Positions 11,127 to 21,321 of a stretch of DNA of 64,000 nucleotides are shown in pieces. Source of the stretch: Sorex araneus. Lineage: Eukaryota > Chordata > Mammalia > Eulipotyphla > Soricidae. The stretch is taken from contig NC_073303.1 of the NCBI RefSeq assembly GCF_027595985.1, positions 97,208,591 to 97,272,590 on the forward strand, given 5' to 3'. Position 1 is the first letter of the stretch; every line of letters begins with the position of its first letter. Position numbers and translations under genes: made by a program. The notes below the pieces were generated by a model. It was given only the letters and a program-made list of their open reading frames with translations, was not told the origin of the DNA and did no database searches.

Positions 11127-11374
11127 GGGCTGGAGTGATAGCACAGCGGTTGGGCGTTCACCTTGCACTCGGCCGACCCATGTTCGATTCCTCCACCCCT
11201 CTCGGAGAGCCTGGCAAGCTACCAAGAGTATCGCGCCCGCACAGCAGAGCCTGGCAAGCTACCCGTGGCGTATTGGATATGCCAAAAACAGTAACAATAA
11301 GTCTCACAATGAGAGACATTACTGGTGCCCGCTCGAGCAAATCGATGAGCAACAGGATGACAGTGACAGTGACA
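11127..11374 (+). mobile_element. Long-type SINE, full length
   Basis: This is the best complete long-type copy, about 248 bp. The tRNA-like head (gatagcacagcggttgggcg, catgttcgattcctcc) is followed by a tandemly echoed gagcctggcaagctacc segment, then gatatgccaaaaacagtaac, cccgctcgagcaaatcgatg and the tail gatgacagtgacagtgaca. Short flanks tgggatct lie on both sides. It sits inside an L1-type fragment. Confidence 0.9.
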
Positions 11375-11712
11375 TTTGGGATCTCATGAAAACGCTGTCA
11401 TTAAGATCCCCAACTTCCATTTCTTCTGCCCTTACAAACATTCTCAGACACTGCAAACAAGTATCGGTTCTCTCACTAGCTGTGTGGCTTGGATGGGCAA
11501 CCCAGTGTCTCACGAGGCCTCCAGCTCCCCAGCCTGAAAATACGGGGAGTGGGGCGGGGGGGATACCGACTGTGCAGGTTCCGGAGATGATGCCTCAGAA
11601 AGGCCCTAGCCAGAGAGTGATAGAGAATTGCTTCCCCAGCATGGCATCTGTGGGCAGAGCAGACCTGCGGCTCTGTGAGGAATGAGAGGGCGGTGCCTGT
11701 GAGAGCCGCTGC

Positions 11713-11868
11713 TCTGGGGGCCATGTGCATTTGCCCTGCACACGGCCAACCCAGGTTCAATCCCCGGCATCCCACATGGCCCCCTGAGCACCACCAGGAG
11801 GAATTCCTGAGTGCAGAGCCAGGAGTAACCCCTGAGCATCGTCCGGTGTAACCAAAAAAAAAAAAACA
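11713..11868 (+). mobile_element. Short-type SINE lacking the A-box region
   Basis: The body and B box (gttcaatccccggcatccc) are intact with an A13 tail. The head jumps from tctgggggcc straight to atgtgcatttgcc, so the A-box region is deleted. The flanks gccgctgctctgg and gctgctgctttgctgg are roughly similar. Confidence 0.85.
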
Positions 11869-13217
11869 GCTGCTGCTTTGCTGGGCCAAGACATTCAGCT
11901 CTTTGGCCAAAGCGTTTTTGACCAAACTTTTCGTTTGTAAAGCCAAAATTCTGGTCGTTTTAGAATAACAAACATGTTTTGCTACCTTTCGTGCATTACT
12001 TTAGCTTTAGAGTGAAAACAGTTGCAGAAGCCTTTGCTTCCTCCATCTGTCCTCACTTAAGTCCATGAGGCCAGCAGGGCCCGTGTTCTGTCTACACTGA
12101 GGAGAGCTGGGAGGCCCCTCCGTGGGTGCTCAGCATCGACAGCCAGCTTGGGACGGCGGCACTACTCTTGGCTGCTTGAAATAGATGACTTGGGAGAGGT
12201 TCCTGGTGAGAGCTGGGCTTCTCCACTCCGCCACTGTCTCTCAGGAGTGACAGACTTGGGGGCGGGGATGACGGTTGGGCCAGGCCCCCCCTTAATGTAA
12301 GATAAGGGGAGACCCAGGGGGCTGCTGCTGGGTCACTCACTGCTGTGGGATACAAAGGAAGACTTGGGGTTGCCTGAGATGTGATTTGAAGTCACCTTGC
12401 TTTTCCTTTTGAACCCCTGTCCCAAGGATTGTCATGTCCTCAGAGAGGGGTGCGGTGTGTCGGGACACTCTCCCAGCTGTTTGCAGCCTGTCGTAGAGCC
12501 AAGGCCCTGTGTGGCTTGCCCACTGATCGCCTGTGCCCGGAATCCCTTCCTCGCCACCTGTACCCAGACACCTGGGATTCTTCCGTCTCCATGGAACCTG
12601 CTGTGTCTGCCCGGCGCCTTCCTGTCAGTGCCGCGCATGCACCTCGGGTCCCCCTGCCCTGCTAAGACTCTCCCTCCCTCCCTGCTCAGTCCTGCTCACC
12701 GGGCAGACCCCAGGCCCGACAGCTCACACTGCATGTGTGATGAGAAGCATTTTCTCTCTGCAGTGGCCACTGAGCTCTGGTCCTCTCTCATGCCACCCGG
12801 CTGTCCCCCAGACTCTTAACCCGATCCGAGGGTCTCATAAGCTCAGGAGGCCCGGGGACCTGCAGGGCTGGTTTTGGCCAGTTGGTCAGTGCCAGGTTCC
12901 TTAGGATCTGGCTCTGCTCTGGCCCTGCCATGCTGCGGGTGGCCCAGGCTGCCCCGGGGGTACTGGTGGCCTCCAGGGTAACACCAGCATCGCTGGTGGT
13001 AAAGATAGATACGGGGTCAGCTGCCTGCAAGGCACGCACCTCAGCTACCCCCTGCCACCTCCAGTCAATGGCAGGATGGACTTTCCCGGGGTATCAGTAG
13101 TCCATCGCCTTGGGCTTCACATACGTCAGGCATTCCGTCAGCTCCACACTCACAGGCTTTAGTCCTTTCACCCTCAGCAGTGCTGTGCTGAATACCATAG
13201 CACAGATGCTTAAGTAC

Positions 13218-13390
13218 CTTTTTTTTTTTCCTTTGCATTTTTTTGGGTCACACCCATTGATGCTCAAAGGTTACTCCTGGCTCTATACTCAGGAGTTACT
13301 CCTGGTGGTGCTTGGGGGACCATATGGGATTGAACCCAGGTCGGCCGCGGGCAAGACCAACAACCTACCCGCTGTACTGTTGCTCCGGTC
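13218..13390 (-). mobile_element. Short-type SINE
   Basis: A complete antisense copy with a small deletion near the B box (gggattgaacccagg). The flanks cttaagtacctttttttt and cttaaatgcctttttttt form a near-perfect duplication. Confidence 0.9.
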
Positions 13391-13934
13391 TTAAATGCCT
13401 TTTTTTTTTCAGGAGTCTAGTGTTTTAGATGCCCAACACTGAAGTTTTTCTCCCCCCAACTATTTAGCTCACGCCGAGGGCTTTCCAGCCACACCATCAG
13501 GGAACCCCCCCCCAGCCACACCCCCCTCAGCCTCTGCTTCAGACTCTTATTTACCCAGTTCCTAACTTTCAGGAGACCTTTTTGAGCACTGCCAGGACAT
13601 GAGGCAAAGCTCAGGGACCAATCCATGAGCTGGTGCCCTCGTGCTTGAGTTCCTTAGGAAGGGGTGTGGCTGGGCAGACCATGGGCGGAAATCAGAGGCA
13701 GGACAAGTTGTAACGATTTACAATGCTGCTGGGATTTACCTTTGGTTTTTTTTTCCCCCTTTCCTTTTTTTAAAAAAGAGTTTCACTTATCTTTCTGAGT
13801 ATGTTGTATTTTTAGAATGGATTCCTTTGACCCGCTCAGTGCCTGAGTCAGCTGTGTCCTCACTGTGTTTGGCCCCTCTGCCAGGAGACCAAGTTTGAAG
13901 AATGCGTGAAAATATGAACCTGGCCTTCAGGGGC

Positions 13935-14125
13935 CCTGACGGAGAGGAGTGATAACAGTACTCTTATCGTATTTAGGCCCTCCCAGGGCCTGTTGACAAA
14001 TTCAGCTTGTATTGTAGAAATGAGAACTGGGAGGCACAGAGAGACAGAGAGAGGTTGTGTAATGTGCTCGTGGTGACACAGCTAGTAATAAGTGAGGATT
14101 GCAGAACTTGGAGACACCCTCAGTG
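13935..14125 (-). repeat. MIR element
   Basis: The antisense core tagaaatgagaactgggagg, then gtggtgacacagctagtaat and aagtgaggattgcagaactt follows MIR. Confidence 0.6.
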
Positions 14126-14448
14126 TCCCTGGTTCTCCAGAGCTATGGCCAGGAGCTGTGAGCATGATTCAGCAGATTCTCACATTCCCCCACCCCCACC
14201 CCCACCCCCAGGCTGGAGGGGGCTGCGGGTCATTACACAGAGAAAGCAGGAGCTAACAGAAATGCTCTCCAAGACATACTGAATGGGCAAAACAGAAAGT
14301 AGCAGACAAATATCTATTTTTTTTTCCCATTTACAATTTGTTTTGTTATTATTTATGGGTTTTAGATTTTTTTTTCCTTTTGTATGTTTTTTGTTGTTAT
14401 TTGTGGTTTGGGGTGATTTAGGGGGTGGTTGGTGTTGTTTTATTTTGG

Positions 14449-14622
14449 TTTTTTTTTTTCCTTTCTGGGTCATACTTGGTGCTGCCCAGGGATTACTCCT
14501 GGATCTGCACTCAGGAATTACCCCTGCCAGTGCTCAGAGGACCATACAGAATGCCAGGATCCAACCCAGGTTGGCCACGTGCAAGGCAAATGCCCTACCC
14601 ACTGTACTATCATTTCAGCCCC
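14449..14622 (-). mobile_element. Short-type SINE
   Basis: A full antisense copy with moderate divergence (gctgcccagggattactcct; aacccaggttggccacg). Confidence 0.9.
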
Positions 14623-14709
14623 AGTTTTTTTTCTTCTGCAATTTAGGTACCAACTTTAGGGTTAATGTCCGTGATCTTGATGTACTCTTACTGCCACTTA
14701 TGATTAATC

Positions 14710-14891
14710 TTTTTTTTTTTTTTCCTTTTTGGGTCACACTTGGTGATGCACAGGGATTACTCCTGACTCTGCACTCAAGAATTACTCCTGTCAGTGCTCA
14801 GGGGACCATACGGGATGCTAGGAATCGAACCTGGGTCAGCCGCGTGCAAGGCATATGCCCTACCCACCCGCTGTGCTTTATCTCTCCAGCC
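14710..14891 (-). mobile_element. Short-type SINE
   Basis: A full antisense copy 87 bp after the previous one. It carries a duplicated acccaccc near the head. Confidence 0.92.
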
Positions 14892-15269
14892 CCTGCCATT
14901 TATAATCTTTCAAAGTCCATGGTGCCACTGGACACCAGCAGCTTGGCCCTGGATACTCTGTGCCCCCCCAGTGAGGGCCCTCAGCGCCCGGGGCCCAGGC
15001 AGCACAGCGCCCTCCGGCCACCCGGTGACTGAGCCACCTGGCCCGGCTGGCTGAGTATTGGCAGGAGTGGCCCCGGGCCCTGAGCCATTCTTGCAAGTGA
15101 GGCCCCCGCCAGAAAAGAAAGAAGAAATATTCATGAGCACATTTGTGTGTATGGTCACGATGTGCAGGAGCCGCCAACTCAGACCAGACCAGCCCTTGTA
15201 GAGTGAGTGGGTCCTATTAGAGGGAGTTCATCATTTGTAATGAAACTGTGCTGTAGAATGTAACATAAC

Positions 15270-15575
15270 AAAATCGGGCTGGAGAGGTAATAAAGAAGTT
15301 AAGGGGGCTGGAGTGATAGCACAGCGGGTAGGGCGTTTGCCTTGCACTCGGCCAACCCAGGTTCAATTCCCAGCATCCCATATGGTCCCTGAGCACCGCC
15401 AGGAGTAATCCCTGAGTGCAGAGCCAGGAGTGACCCCTGTGCATCGCCGGGTGTGACCCAAAAAGAAAAGAAAAAAGACCTTAAGGTAAAGAGGTTTCAT
15501 GTAACTGACCACCCCCCTCATGGGTTCAATCCCCATATGGTCCCCTAAGCATTGCCAGGTATGGCCCAAAAGTAA
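15270..15575 (+). mobile_element. Older SINE split by a younger one
   Basis: The head cgggctggagaggtaataaag (15274-15294) and the body catgggttcaatccccatat ... gcattgccaggtatggccc (about 15500-15570) belong to one old copy. A younger SINE at 15305-15478 interrupts it. Confidence 0.7.
15305..15478 (+). mobile_element. Short-type SINE, intact, nested
   Basis: A near-consensus copy with an AAAAGAAAAGAAAAAAG tail, inserted within the older SINE in the same orientation. The flanks share ttaagg. Confidence 0.94.
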
Positions 15576-15629
15576 TTTAAATGGTTATGTGTGAAAAACA
15601 AACAAAAAAAATGTAATAACATGGCATAA

Positions 15630-15755
15630 GGGTTAAATACAGGGGTTAAGACACTTAATGCATGTGGCTGGTTCCAATTTGATGCTTGGTACTACATGGT
15701 CCCACAGCGGTCCTGAGAAATGCCAGGTGTGGGCACCTGCCACCAAAAAAATAGT
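15630..15755 (+). mobile_element. Degraded short SINE
   Basis: Traces: ggggttaagacacttaatgc, tactacatggtcccacagcg and gccaggtgtgg before an A-rich end. Confidence 0.5.
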
Positions 15756-16019
15756 TTTATTTATAAAAAATATTTTAAAAGGTCAAAAAGGAAAATAGAT
15801 CTAAATAGGGAAAGGTTTTTCTATTAACTTTAATTTTCTGTAGTGTGTGTTTATAACAAGTGTGAGAGAGAGATGATGATGAGTTTGGCATAATATCCTC
15901 ATGTAACGGGGGCATAAAATCTTACCACGTGGGTGCCTTCCAGGTTTCCAGCTTTTCATCCTTTTAGAAGGAGAGTCTGTAGGGAAAAGAGAGAAAGAGA
16001 AAAAAAGTGTCTGCCCTAG

Positions 16020-16305
16020 ACGCAGGCTGGGAGTTGGTGGTGAGACATGTACACTGCTGAAGGGACAGGTGTGGGAACTTTGTACGACTGACACCCAGTC
16101 GTGAGCAACTTTGTGATTGTGTATCTCACAGAGATTGAGTTTAACGGGGGAAGAGGGGAGTGGCGGGAAGGAAACGGGGGATATCGGTGATGGGAAATGT
16201 ACTCAGGTGGAGGGATGGGTGTTGGAGCACTGTATGACTAAACCCCAACCATGAACAGCTTTGTAGCTGTGTATCTCACGGTGATTCAATAAAAATAAAT
16301 AAATC
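16020..16305 (+). mobile_element. L1-type 3' end(s), possibly a tandem pair
   Basis: Two related segments lie head to tail. One ends agcaactttgtgattgtgta then tctcacagagattgagttt. The other ends cagctttgtagctgtgtatc then tcacggtgattcaataaaaa. The second carries an AATAAA and an (AAAT)n tail, and the same ending recurs at 33676, 35718 and 54525. L1 assignment rests on the 3' end style and the G-rich tract. Confidence 0.55.
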
Positions 16306-16372
16306 ACTTGTCATCCCTTGTCATCCCGTTGCTCATGGATTTGCTCGAGTGGGCACCAGTAACGTCTCCATT
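16306..16372 (-). mobile_element. Long-type SINE fragment
   Basis: Only the 3' third of the long type is present in antisense: cgttgctcatggatttgctc, gagtgggcaccagtaacgtc. It abuts the tail of the L1-type element. Confidence 0.75.
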
Positions 16373-16659
16373 CATCCCTGTCCCGTGCTGGTGTAGCCCA
16401 GTGGCATCTGCTCGCTCGAGGATTCAAAAGAGCTATACTTGGAATAAATGTCATGTTTCACTCAAGTGAGAGAAGTAAAAAATAAATAAAAATTTAAAAT
16501 ATTTTATGATTTTGTTTTTTAACAAGAAGAGAGTCTGCCCCAGCTGTGGGCCCTGAGTCCCCCAGTCCAACTTCTTGGGTTCTCTTTGGTGGGGCTGGCA
16601 GGCGGGCGGCCACCCGAGTCCCCTGCCCGTGACCCCGTCTTTGTGCTTGCTCCCTGCAG

Positions 16660-17144
16660 TGGCACTAAGGAAAACAGACGCCAGTCATCATCTCTCGCTT
16701 GACAAAGCCGGTGTCCCGCCTGAAATCTTCCAGAAGTCATCGCAGATGGCCGAGTTGCCGCAGAAGCCGCCCCCGGGAGACCTGCCCCCGAAGCCCACCG
16801 AGCTTGCCCCCAGGCCCCAGATGGGAGAGCTGCCTCCGAAGCCGGGAGAGCTGCCCCCCAAGCCGCAGCTGGGCGACCTCCCGCCCAAGCCCCAGCTCTC
16901 TGAATTGCCCCCCAAGCCGCAGATGAAAGACCTGCCCCCCAAGCCGCAGCTGGGCGACCTGCTGGCCAAGCCCCAGCCCGCCGACATCTCCCCCAAGACC
17001 CAGCCACCGGGGTCCCACCCACTGGATCTGTCCCCAAACATGCCGTCCCGAGACGCCGTCCCGAAGCAGGCCTCCGAGGACTCCGGTGACCTCACCCCCA
17101 CGCTGCCCGAGACACCGGTGCCACTGCCCAGGAAAATCAACACG
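16660..17144 (+). CDS. ASAP1: ASAP1 coding exon, (D/E)LPPKP proline-rich array
   Basis: This is the largest coding exon in the window (485 bp). It opens with TG, completing the split valine codon, and ends exactly on a codon (ACG) before the donor gtgtgtggg. It encodes about 162 residues: VALRKTDASHHLSLDKAG, then FQKSSQMAELPQKPPP, then a tandem array of ~7-10-residue units of the form (G/S/K)(D/E)LPPKPQ(L/M). Six units keep LPPKP exactly; LPQKP, LAPRP and LLAKP are decayed ones. The exon closes with DLTPTLPETPVPLPRKINT. In characterised ASAP1 these prolines bind the SH3 domains of partners such as Src and CrkL. The array is slightly GC-richer than its surroundings. The reading frame stays open beyond the donor as far as 17396 (see findings). 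Confidence 0.96.
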
Positions 17145-17250
17145 GTGTGTGGGCGCCCCCCCACCCGGCCTTCTCCGCTCCTCTGCTGCACCCTGGGATC
17201 TCGTGGGAGCATTGTCAGCTCTGGGTCGGCCCTGGGTGGCAGCAGGACTT

Positions 17251-17420
17251 TTTTTTTTCTTTTTGGGTCACACCTGGAGATGCACAGGGTTACTCCTGGC
17301 TCTGCACTCAGGAATTACTCCTGGCAGTGCTCAGGGGACCATATGGGATGCTGGGAGTTGAACCCGGGTCGGCCACATGCAAGGCAAACGCCCTAGCTGC
17401 TGTGCTATTGCTCCAGCCCC
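17251..17420 (-). mobile_element. Short-type SINE, intact, close to an ASAP1 exon
   Basis: A near-consensus antisense copy with a perfect 13-bp duplication ggcagcaggactt at 17238-17250 and 17421-17433. It starts 107 bp after the donor of the proline-rich exon. Confidence 0.95.
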
Positions 17421-17716
17421 GGCAGCAGGACTTCTTGCATGGGACGCCCACAGAGAGCCTTGGGGCTGGGGATCTGCCTCCGCCCAACAGATACGCATGA
17501 CCTTGGCCCATTCCCTTTCCTCCATGACGCCTGGGTTTCCTCATGCGTGTGGAGGAGCTGGAAGGATAGCAGCTCAGGGGGCTGCGTGCAGGGAGAAGCA
17601 AGTGGGCTCAGTTGCACAGAGAGAACTCTCTGTCTGATGGCCCTGGCTGCTCCGAGAACATGGCAGGGATGTGCAGGGAGGAGATTCCTTCCCCGGGGGT
17701 CACCCAAAACGGGGGT

Positions 17717-17903
17717 TTTTGGTTTTGTTTTTGTTTTTCTGCTTTTGGGGTCACAACCAGCAATTCTCAGGGGTTACTCCTGGCTCTGTACTCAGGAATT
17801 ACTCCATGCAGTGCTCGGGGGGCCATATGGGATGCTGGGAATCGAACCCGGGCCAGCCGCATGCAAGGCAAACGCCCTACCTGCTGTGCTATCACTCCAG
17901 CCC
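17717..17903 (-). mobile_element. Short-type SINE
   Basis: A full antisense copy whose head ends in a C run (ccagcccccccccccc). Confidence 0.93.
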
Positions 17904-18758
17904 CCCCCCCCAGGTTCTGAGGGTATTTCCCATCAGCACTTCCCACTGCCTCTTCCTCGAGGATTGGCACAAACCACAGTGTGGGCCCCAGTCTTTGTCC
18001 ATCATTTGCATGAAAGGCTTTTGACTTCATCGCTTGCTCTTGTCTGTAGAAAATATCTTGTTTCCTCCGCTTTGTGGGGAAGCAGTGCTCAGGGAAGATG
18101 CCCAGGGCAGTGCTCTGAGGGGACCCTGGCTCCTTCCTGTTGCGGAGGGAGCACAGTCACTTGATGGGGGTAGGGGGTCCAGGCAGCCTCTGAACAGACC
18201 AGCTCGCCCCACCCCCGTTTCATGATCACTGCACCATTGCAGGAAGTGTGTCACGCCAGTCCGAAAGGAACAGAAGCAGTGTAGCCCCATCCCCCCAGGG
18301 CTCCAAGGCACCAGCGGGGAAGTCTCGCGAGACCCACTATACCTCATGGCATCCCCAGGGCCAGCGTCACTTGCCAGCTCCTGCCATGCTTGGCACTTGC
18401 CCTCTGCTCCCTCTGAATGGTCCCTACTAAACCTGGTCAGGCTTTCTTGACTCCCAGCCCAAGCAAAGGACATTGAGCCCCACCCCGTCCCGCCCCGCCC
18501 TGTACCGACCACCCCCCCCCAGAGCCTTCTGCTGCTTCTCTTCCCCCAGAAGATCCTGAAGGGGAGGCATAGGGAAGGTTGAGGGGGCTGGGCACCAGAA
18601 GGGCACAACCCAGAGCACAGATGCAGTGCGCTTTGATGAGCTGGGCACCGGAAACATCCTTTAGATGATGAGTTCTCTGCCCTTTGTCTTCTGTGCAAAA
18701 ACCCAGAAAGCCAGCAAATAAAAGTCCAAGTTAAAATTGTTCAAAAATTTAAAACTTC

Positions 18759-18931
18759 GGGGCCGGAGTGATAGCACAGCGGGTAGGGCGTTTGCCTTGC
18801 ACGCGGCCGACCTGGATTCAATCCCCAGCATCCCATATGGTCCCCTAAGCACTGCCAGGAGTAATTCCTGAGTGCAGAGCCAGGAGTGACCCCTCAGCAT
18901 TGCTGGGTGTGACCCAAAAAGAAAAAAAAAA
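18759..18931 (+). mobile_element. Short-type SINE, intact
   Basis: Head gggccggagtgatagcacag and tail AAAAAGAAAAAAAAA. The flanks atttaaaacttc and atgtaaaacttc are a near-perfect duplication. Confidence 0.94.
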
Positions 18932-18944
18932 TGTAAAACTTCTG

Positions 18945-19085
18945 GACCGGAGACAGAGAGATGGTGGCACTTGGCTTTGCCACGTGTGGCCATGACAGTG
19001 GCTCCAGTCCCGGTGCTGCATACAGTCGCCTGAGCACAGAGCCAGGTATAGCTGACTGAGCACCTGAGCACCACCGTGTGTGGCA
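18945..19085 (+). mobile_element. Degraded short SINE
   Basis: It directly follows the young copy: ctggaccggagacagagaga, cagtcgcctgagcacagagc and gagcaccaccgtgtgtgg. Confidence 0.55.
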
Positions 19086-19439
19086 GCTTCCCTCCCTCCC
19101 ACATATACACACACCCTCCGTATAAATGGAGGCTTCTTTGGGAATCGCCTGGCCCTCCCCTCCCCCCACAGCTCCTACCCTCTCTGCAACTTGTGCTGAC
19201 TTGGTACTTTGCGTGAGGGGACTGAGAGATTTGTTTATGCTGTGTATTCAGTATGCAGAAACAGCGCGTTTTGCTTGACATCATGTTTCCCAGAACCGTT
19301 TTTAGCCTCTGCTGTCATCTCCGAGCTGCTGCAGCTGTGGGTGGGAGAGAGCAGAGCTGCCGATGTCAGGGTGCAGGTTGCATTCACACCCCTGTGCTCC
19401 CCATCTCCCTACGGGTGGGGCTGGGAGCGCACGTGCTCG

Positions 19440-19440
<1 letters not shown>

Positions 19441-19473
<33 letters not shown>
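19441..19473. repeat. (CA)n microsatellite
   Basis: About 15 CA units. A long pyrimidine-rich tract (to about 19615) follows. Confidence 0.9.
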
Positions 19474-19476
<3 letters not shown>

Positions 19477-19763
19477 CCATTCTTTCTCCTCTCCCTTTCT
19501 CCCTGCTAATCTCCCTTCCTTTCCTCTCCCCTCTCTCCTCTCCCTCTTCTCTTCCCCTCTACTCTGTCTCATACCTCCCCCTCTCCCCATCATCTCCCTT
19601 CTCCCGCCCATCCCATACAGACCCCTGGCAGACCCCCGCCCCTGCCCACCCCCTCCATCATGAAGGAATTAAGACTCTGCAGCTTCTGTCCCTTGCCTGG
19701 CTCAGGTGTCCCTTGCCCCCGGGGTCTATCCCCCCGTGCTGATTCCTGGTGTCTCTGTTGCAG

Positions 19764-19886
19764 GGGAAGAACAAAGTGAGGCGGGTGAAGACCATCTATG
19801 ACTGCCAGGCCGACAACGACGACGAGCTCACCTTCATTGAGGGGGAGGTGATCATCGTCACAGGGGAGGAGGACCAGGAGTGGTGG
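19764..19886 (+). CDS. ASAP1: ASAP1 coding exon, N-terminal part of SH3 domain
   Basis: This 123-bp exon (41 codons, phase 0 on both sides) follows the acceptor ttgcag and precedes the donor gtacgt. It encodes GKNKVRRVKTIYDCQADNDD, then ELTFIEGEVIIVTGEEDQEWW. Hallmarks of an SH3 fold are visible: an ALYDY-like motif (TIYDCQA), the acidic RT-loop DNDDELTF, and the Trp-Trp pair that starts the ligand-binding groove. In ASAP1 this SH3 domain binds proline motifs in FAK/Pyk2 and recruits the GAP to focal adhesions. The sequence looks unchanged from what I know of mammalian ASAP1, so strong constraint is likely. Confidence 0.96.
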
Positions 19887-20296
19887 GTACGTACCGGGCC
19901 TCCGAAGGCACCGTCCCCTCCCGCCCCTCCCCCCCACCGCTTCATGCTGGTGAATCCTGCCAGTCGCCACGTCACTGCTCCATGGGTCCTGGGTATCTAT
20001 CTGCTGCCACTGCTGTTACGTGCCGGGAAAAGCCGCAGCCGAGCTTCAGAACTGGGTCAGGGAAATTAACATGCGCGCGCGGGCCTTCCCCCGGCCACCA
20101 CACAGCAGCCTGCGCGCTCCGGGCATTTTTTGATTTTCCCAGACACACAACTTCAGGGAGTGGTGAAGCAAGCGGGGCAGCGTGAGGGGACGACTGTTGA
20201 GGTACCCCAGTCCCTCTCACCCCCACCCCCACAGTCCTCAGTTCGTCCTACGGTCGCTCGGTGGGACCAAGTGTGACACCTTCGTGGTAGGCCTTT

Positions 20297-20480
20297 TTTG
20301 TCTCTTTTGTTTTTGTTTGCTTTTTGGGTCACTCCCGGCGATGCACAGGGGTTACTCCTGGCTCTGCACTCAGGAATTACTCCTGGCGGTGCTCAGGGGA
20401 CCATATGGGATGCAGGGACTCGAACCCGGGTCTGCCGTGTGCACGGCAAACTTCGTGCCTGCTGTGCATTGCTCCAGCCC
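20297..20480 (-). mobile_element. Short-type SINE
   Basis: A complete antisense copy with head changes (gtctgccgtgtgcacggcaa) that weaken the internal promoter. Confidence 0.93.
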
Positions 20481-21046
20481 CGGGATGCTTTTTTGACACG
20501 AGACTTGCTGCCCAGGAGTTAGAGAGGAAAGTCACCACCCAGTGCAGCTGTGTGCACATCTGAGACCCCAGGAAAAGCCCCTGTTCGTATACCCGGGGAA
20601 TTCCCAGGCCGGAGGGGCAGCGTGTCGAAGGCAGCCTGTCTCACGCTCCCTAGCGGAAAATGGGTTAGTCCTCTGGGACACTTGCCTTAGTCCTCTGAGA
20701 TGCTCTTGGGTCGGCAGCCCCACTAATGTCCAGAAATACGTATGGGCACACCCAGGAGTTGGCCCGTGCAGGTGCATGCCTTGGGCTTTCCTTCCTTTCG
20801 TCCTGGACTGTGACCTCAGGCTCGCAGCAAAGCTCTAGTTGTTCAGCTTAAAGGGAAGCTGCAGTTCTTCACTCAGGGCAGAGACCCTCAGACGCTGGCT
20901 GGGCCCACGTCACCACGAGCCCCTTTCCGGGGAAGATCAGGCCTGGGCAGAAACCCGGCATGTGGAGGGCCAGCCTGGGCCAGACCCTTGGCTCTGCTGG
21001 TGCTCCGTACCGGGCCACTGGGCCTGCTCTGAAAGCCCTCTTCTCC

Positions 21047-21060
21047 TTGTCTCTCTCTCT

Positions 21061-21097
<37 letters not shown>

Positions 21098-21147
21098 CCT
21101 CCCTCCCTCTCTCTCTCTCCCTCCCTCCCTCTCTCTCTCTCCCTCCC

Positions 21148-21190
<43 letters not shown>

Positions 21191-21256
21191 CCTCTCTCTC
21201 TCCCTCCCTCCCTCCTCTCTCCCTCCCTTCCTCCCTCCCTCCCTCCCTCTCTCCCT

Positions 21257-21318
<62 letters not shown>
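21047..21318. repeat. (CT)n/(CCCT)n polypyrimidine tract
   Basis: About 270 bases that are almost purely C and T on this strand, in alternating (CT)n and (CCCT)n sub-blocks, inside the last ASAP1 intron. The translated open frames across it are artefacts. Confidence 0.95.

Positions 21319-21321
<3 letters not shown>

Larger units (their letters stand above)
10669..16659 (+). other. ASAP1: ASAP1 intron
   Basis: This 6-kb intron runs between the gtaag donor and the acceptor gctccctgcag at 16649-16659. It is packed with repeats: an L1-type fragment split by a long SINE (10929-11374), further SINEs, an MIR-like stretch and an L1-type 3' end with a SINE remnant just upstream of the next exon (16020-16372). 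Positions about 11870-13215 look single-copy but have no coding signature I can recognise. Confidence 0.85.
17145..19763 (+). other. ASAP1: ASAP1 intron
   Basis: This intron runs from gtgtgtggg to the acceptor gtctctgttgcag at 19751-19763. Three young SINEs lie inside it, the first only about 107 bp after the donor. It also holds a (CA)n run and a long pyrimidine tract just upstream of the acceptor (about 19440-19615). Sequence between 17910 and 18745 looks single-copy, with no recognised content. Confidence 0.85.

Noticed and set aside
16519-17212. 172-174-codon minus-strand open frames
   Set aside because: They are antisense shadows of the GC-rich proline repeat exon of ASAP1.
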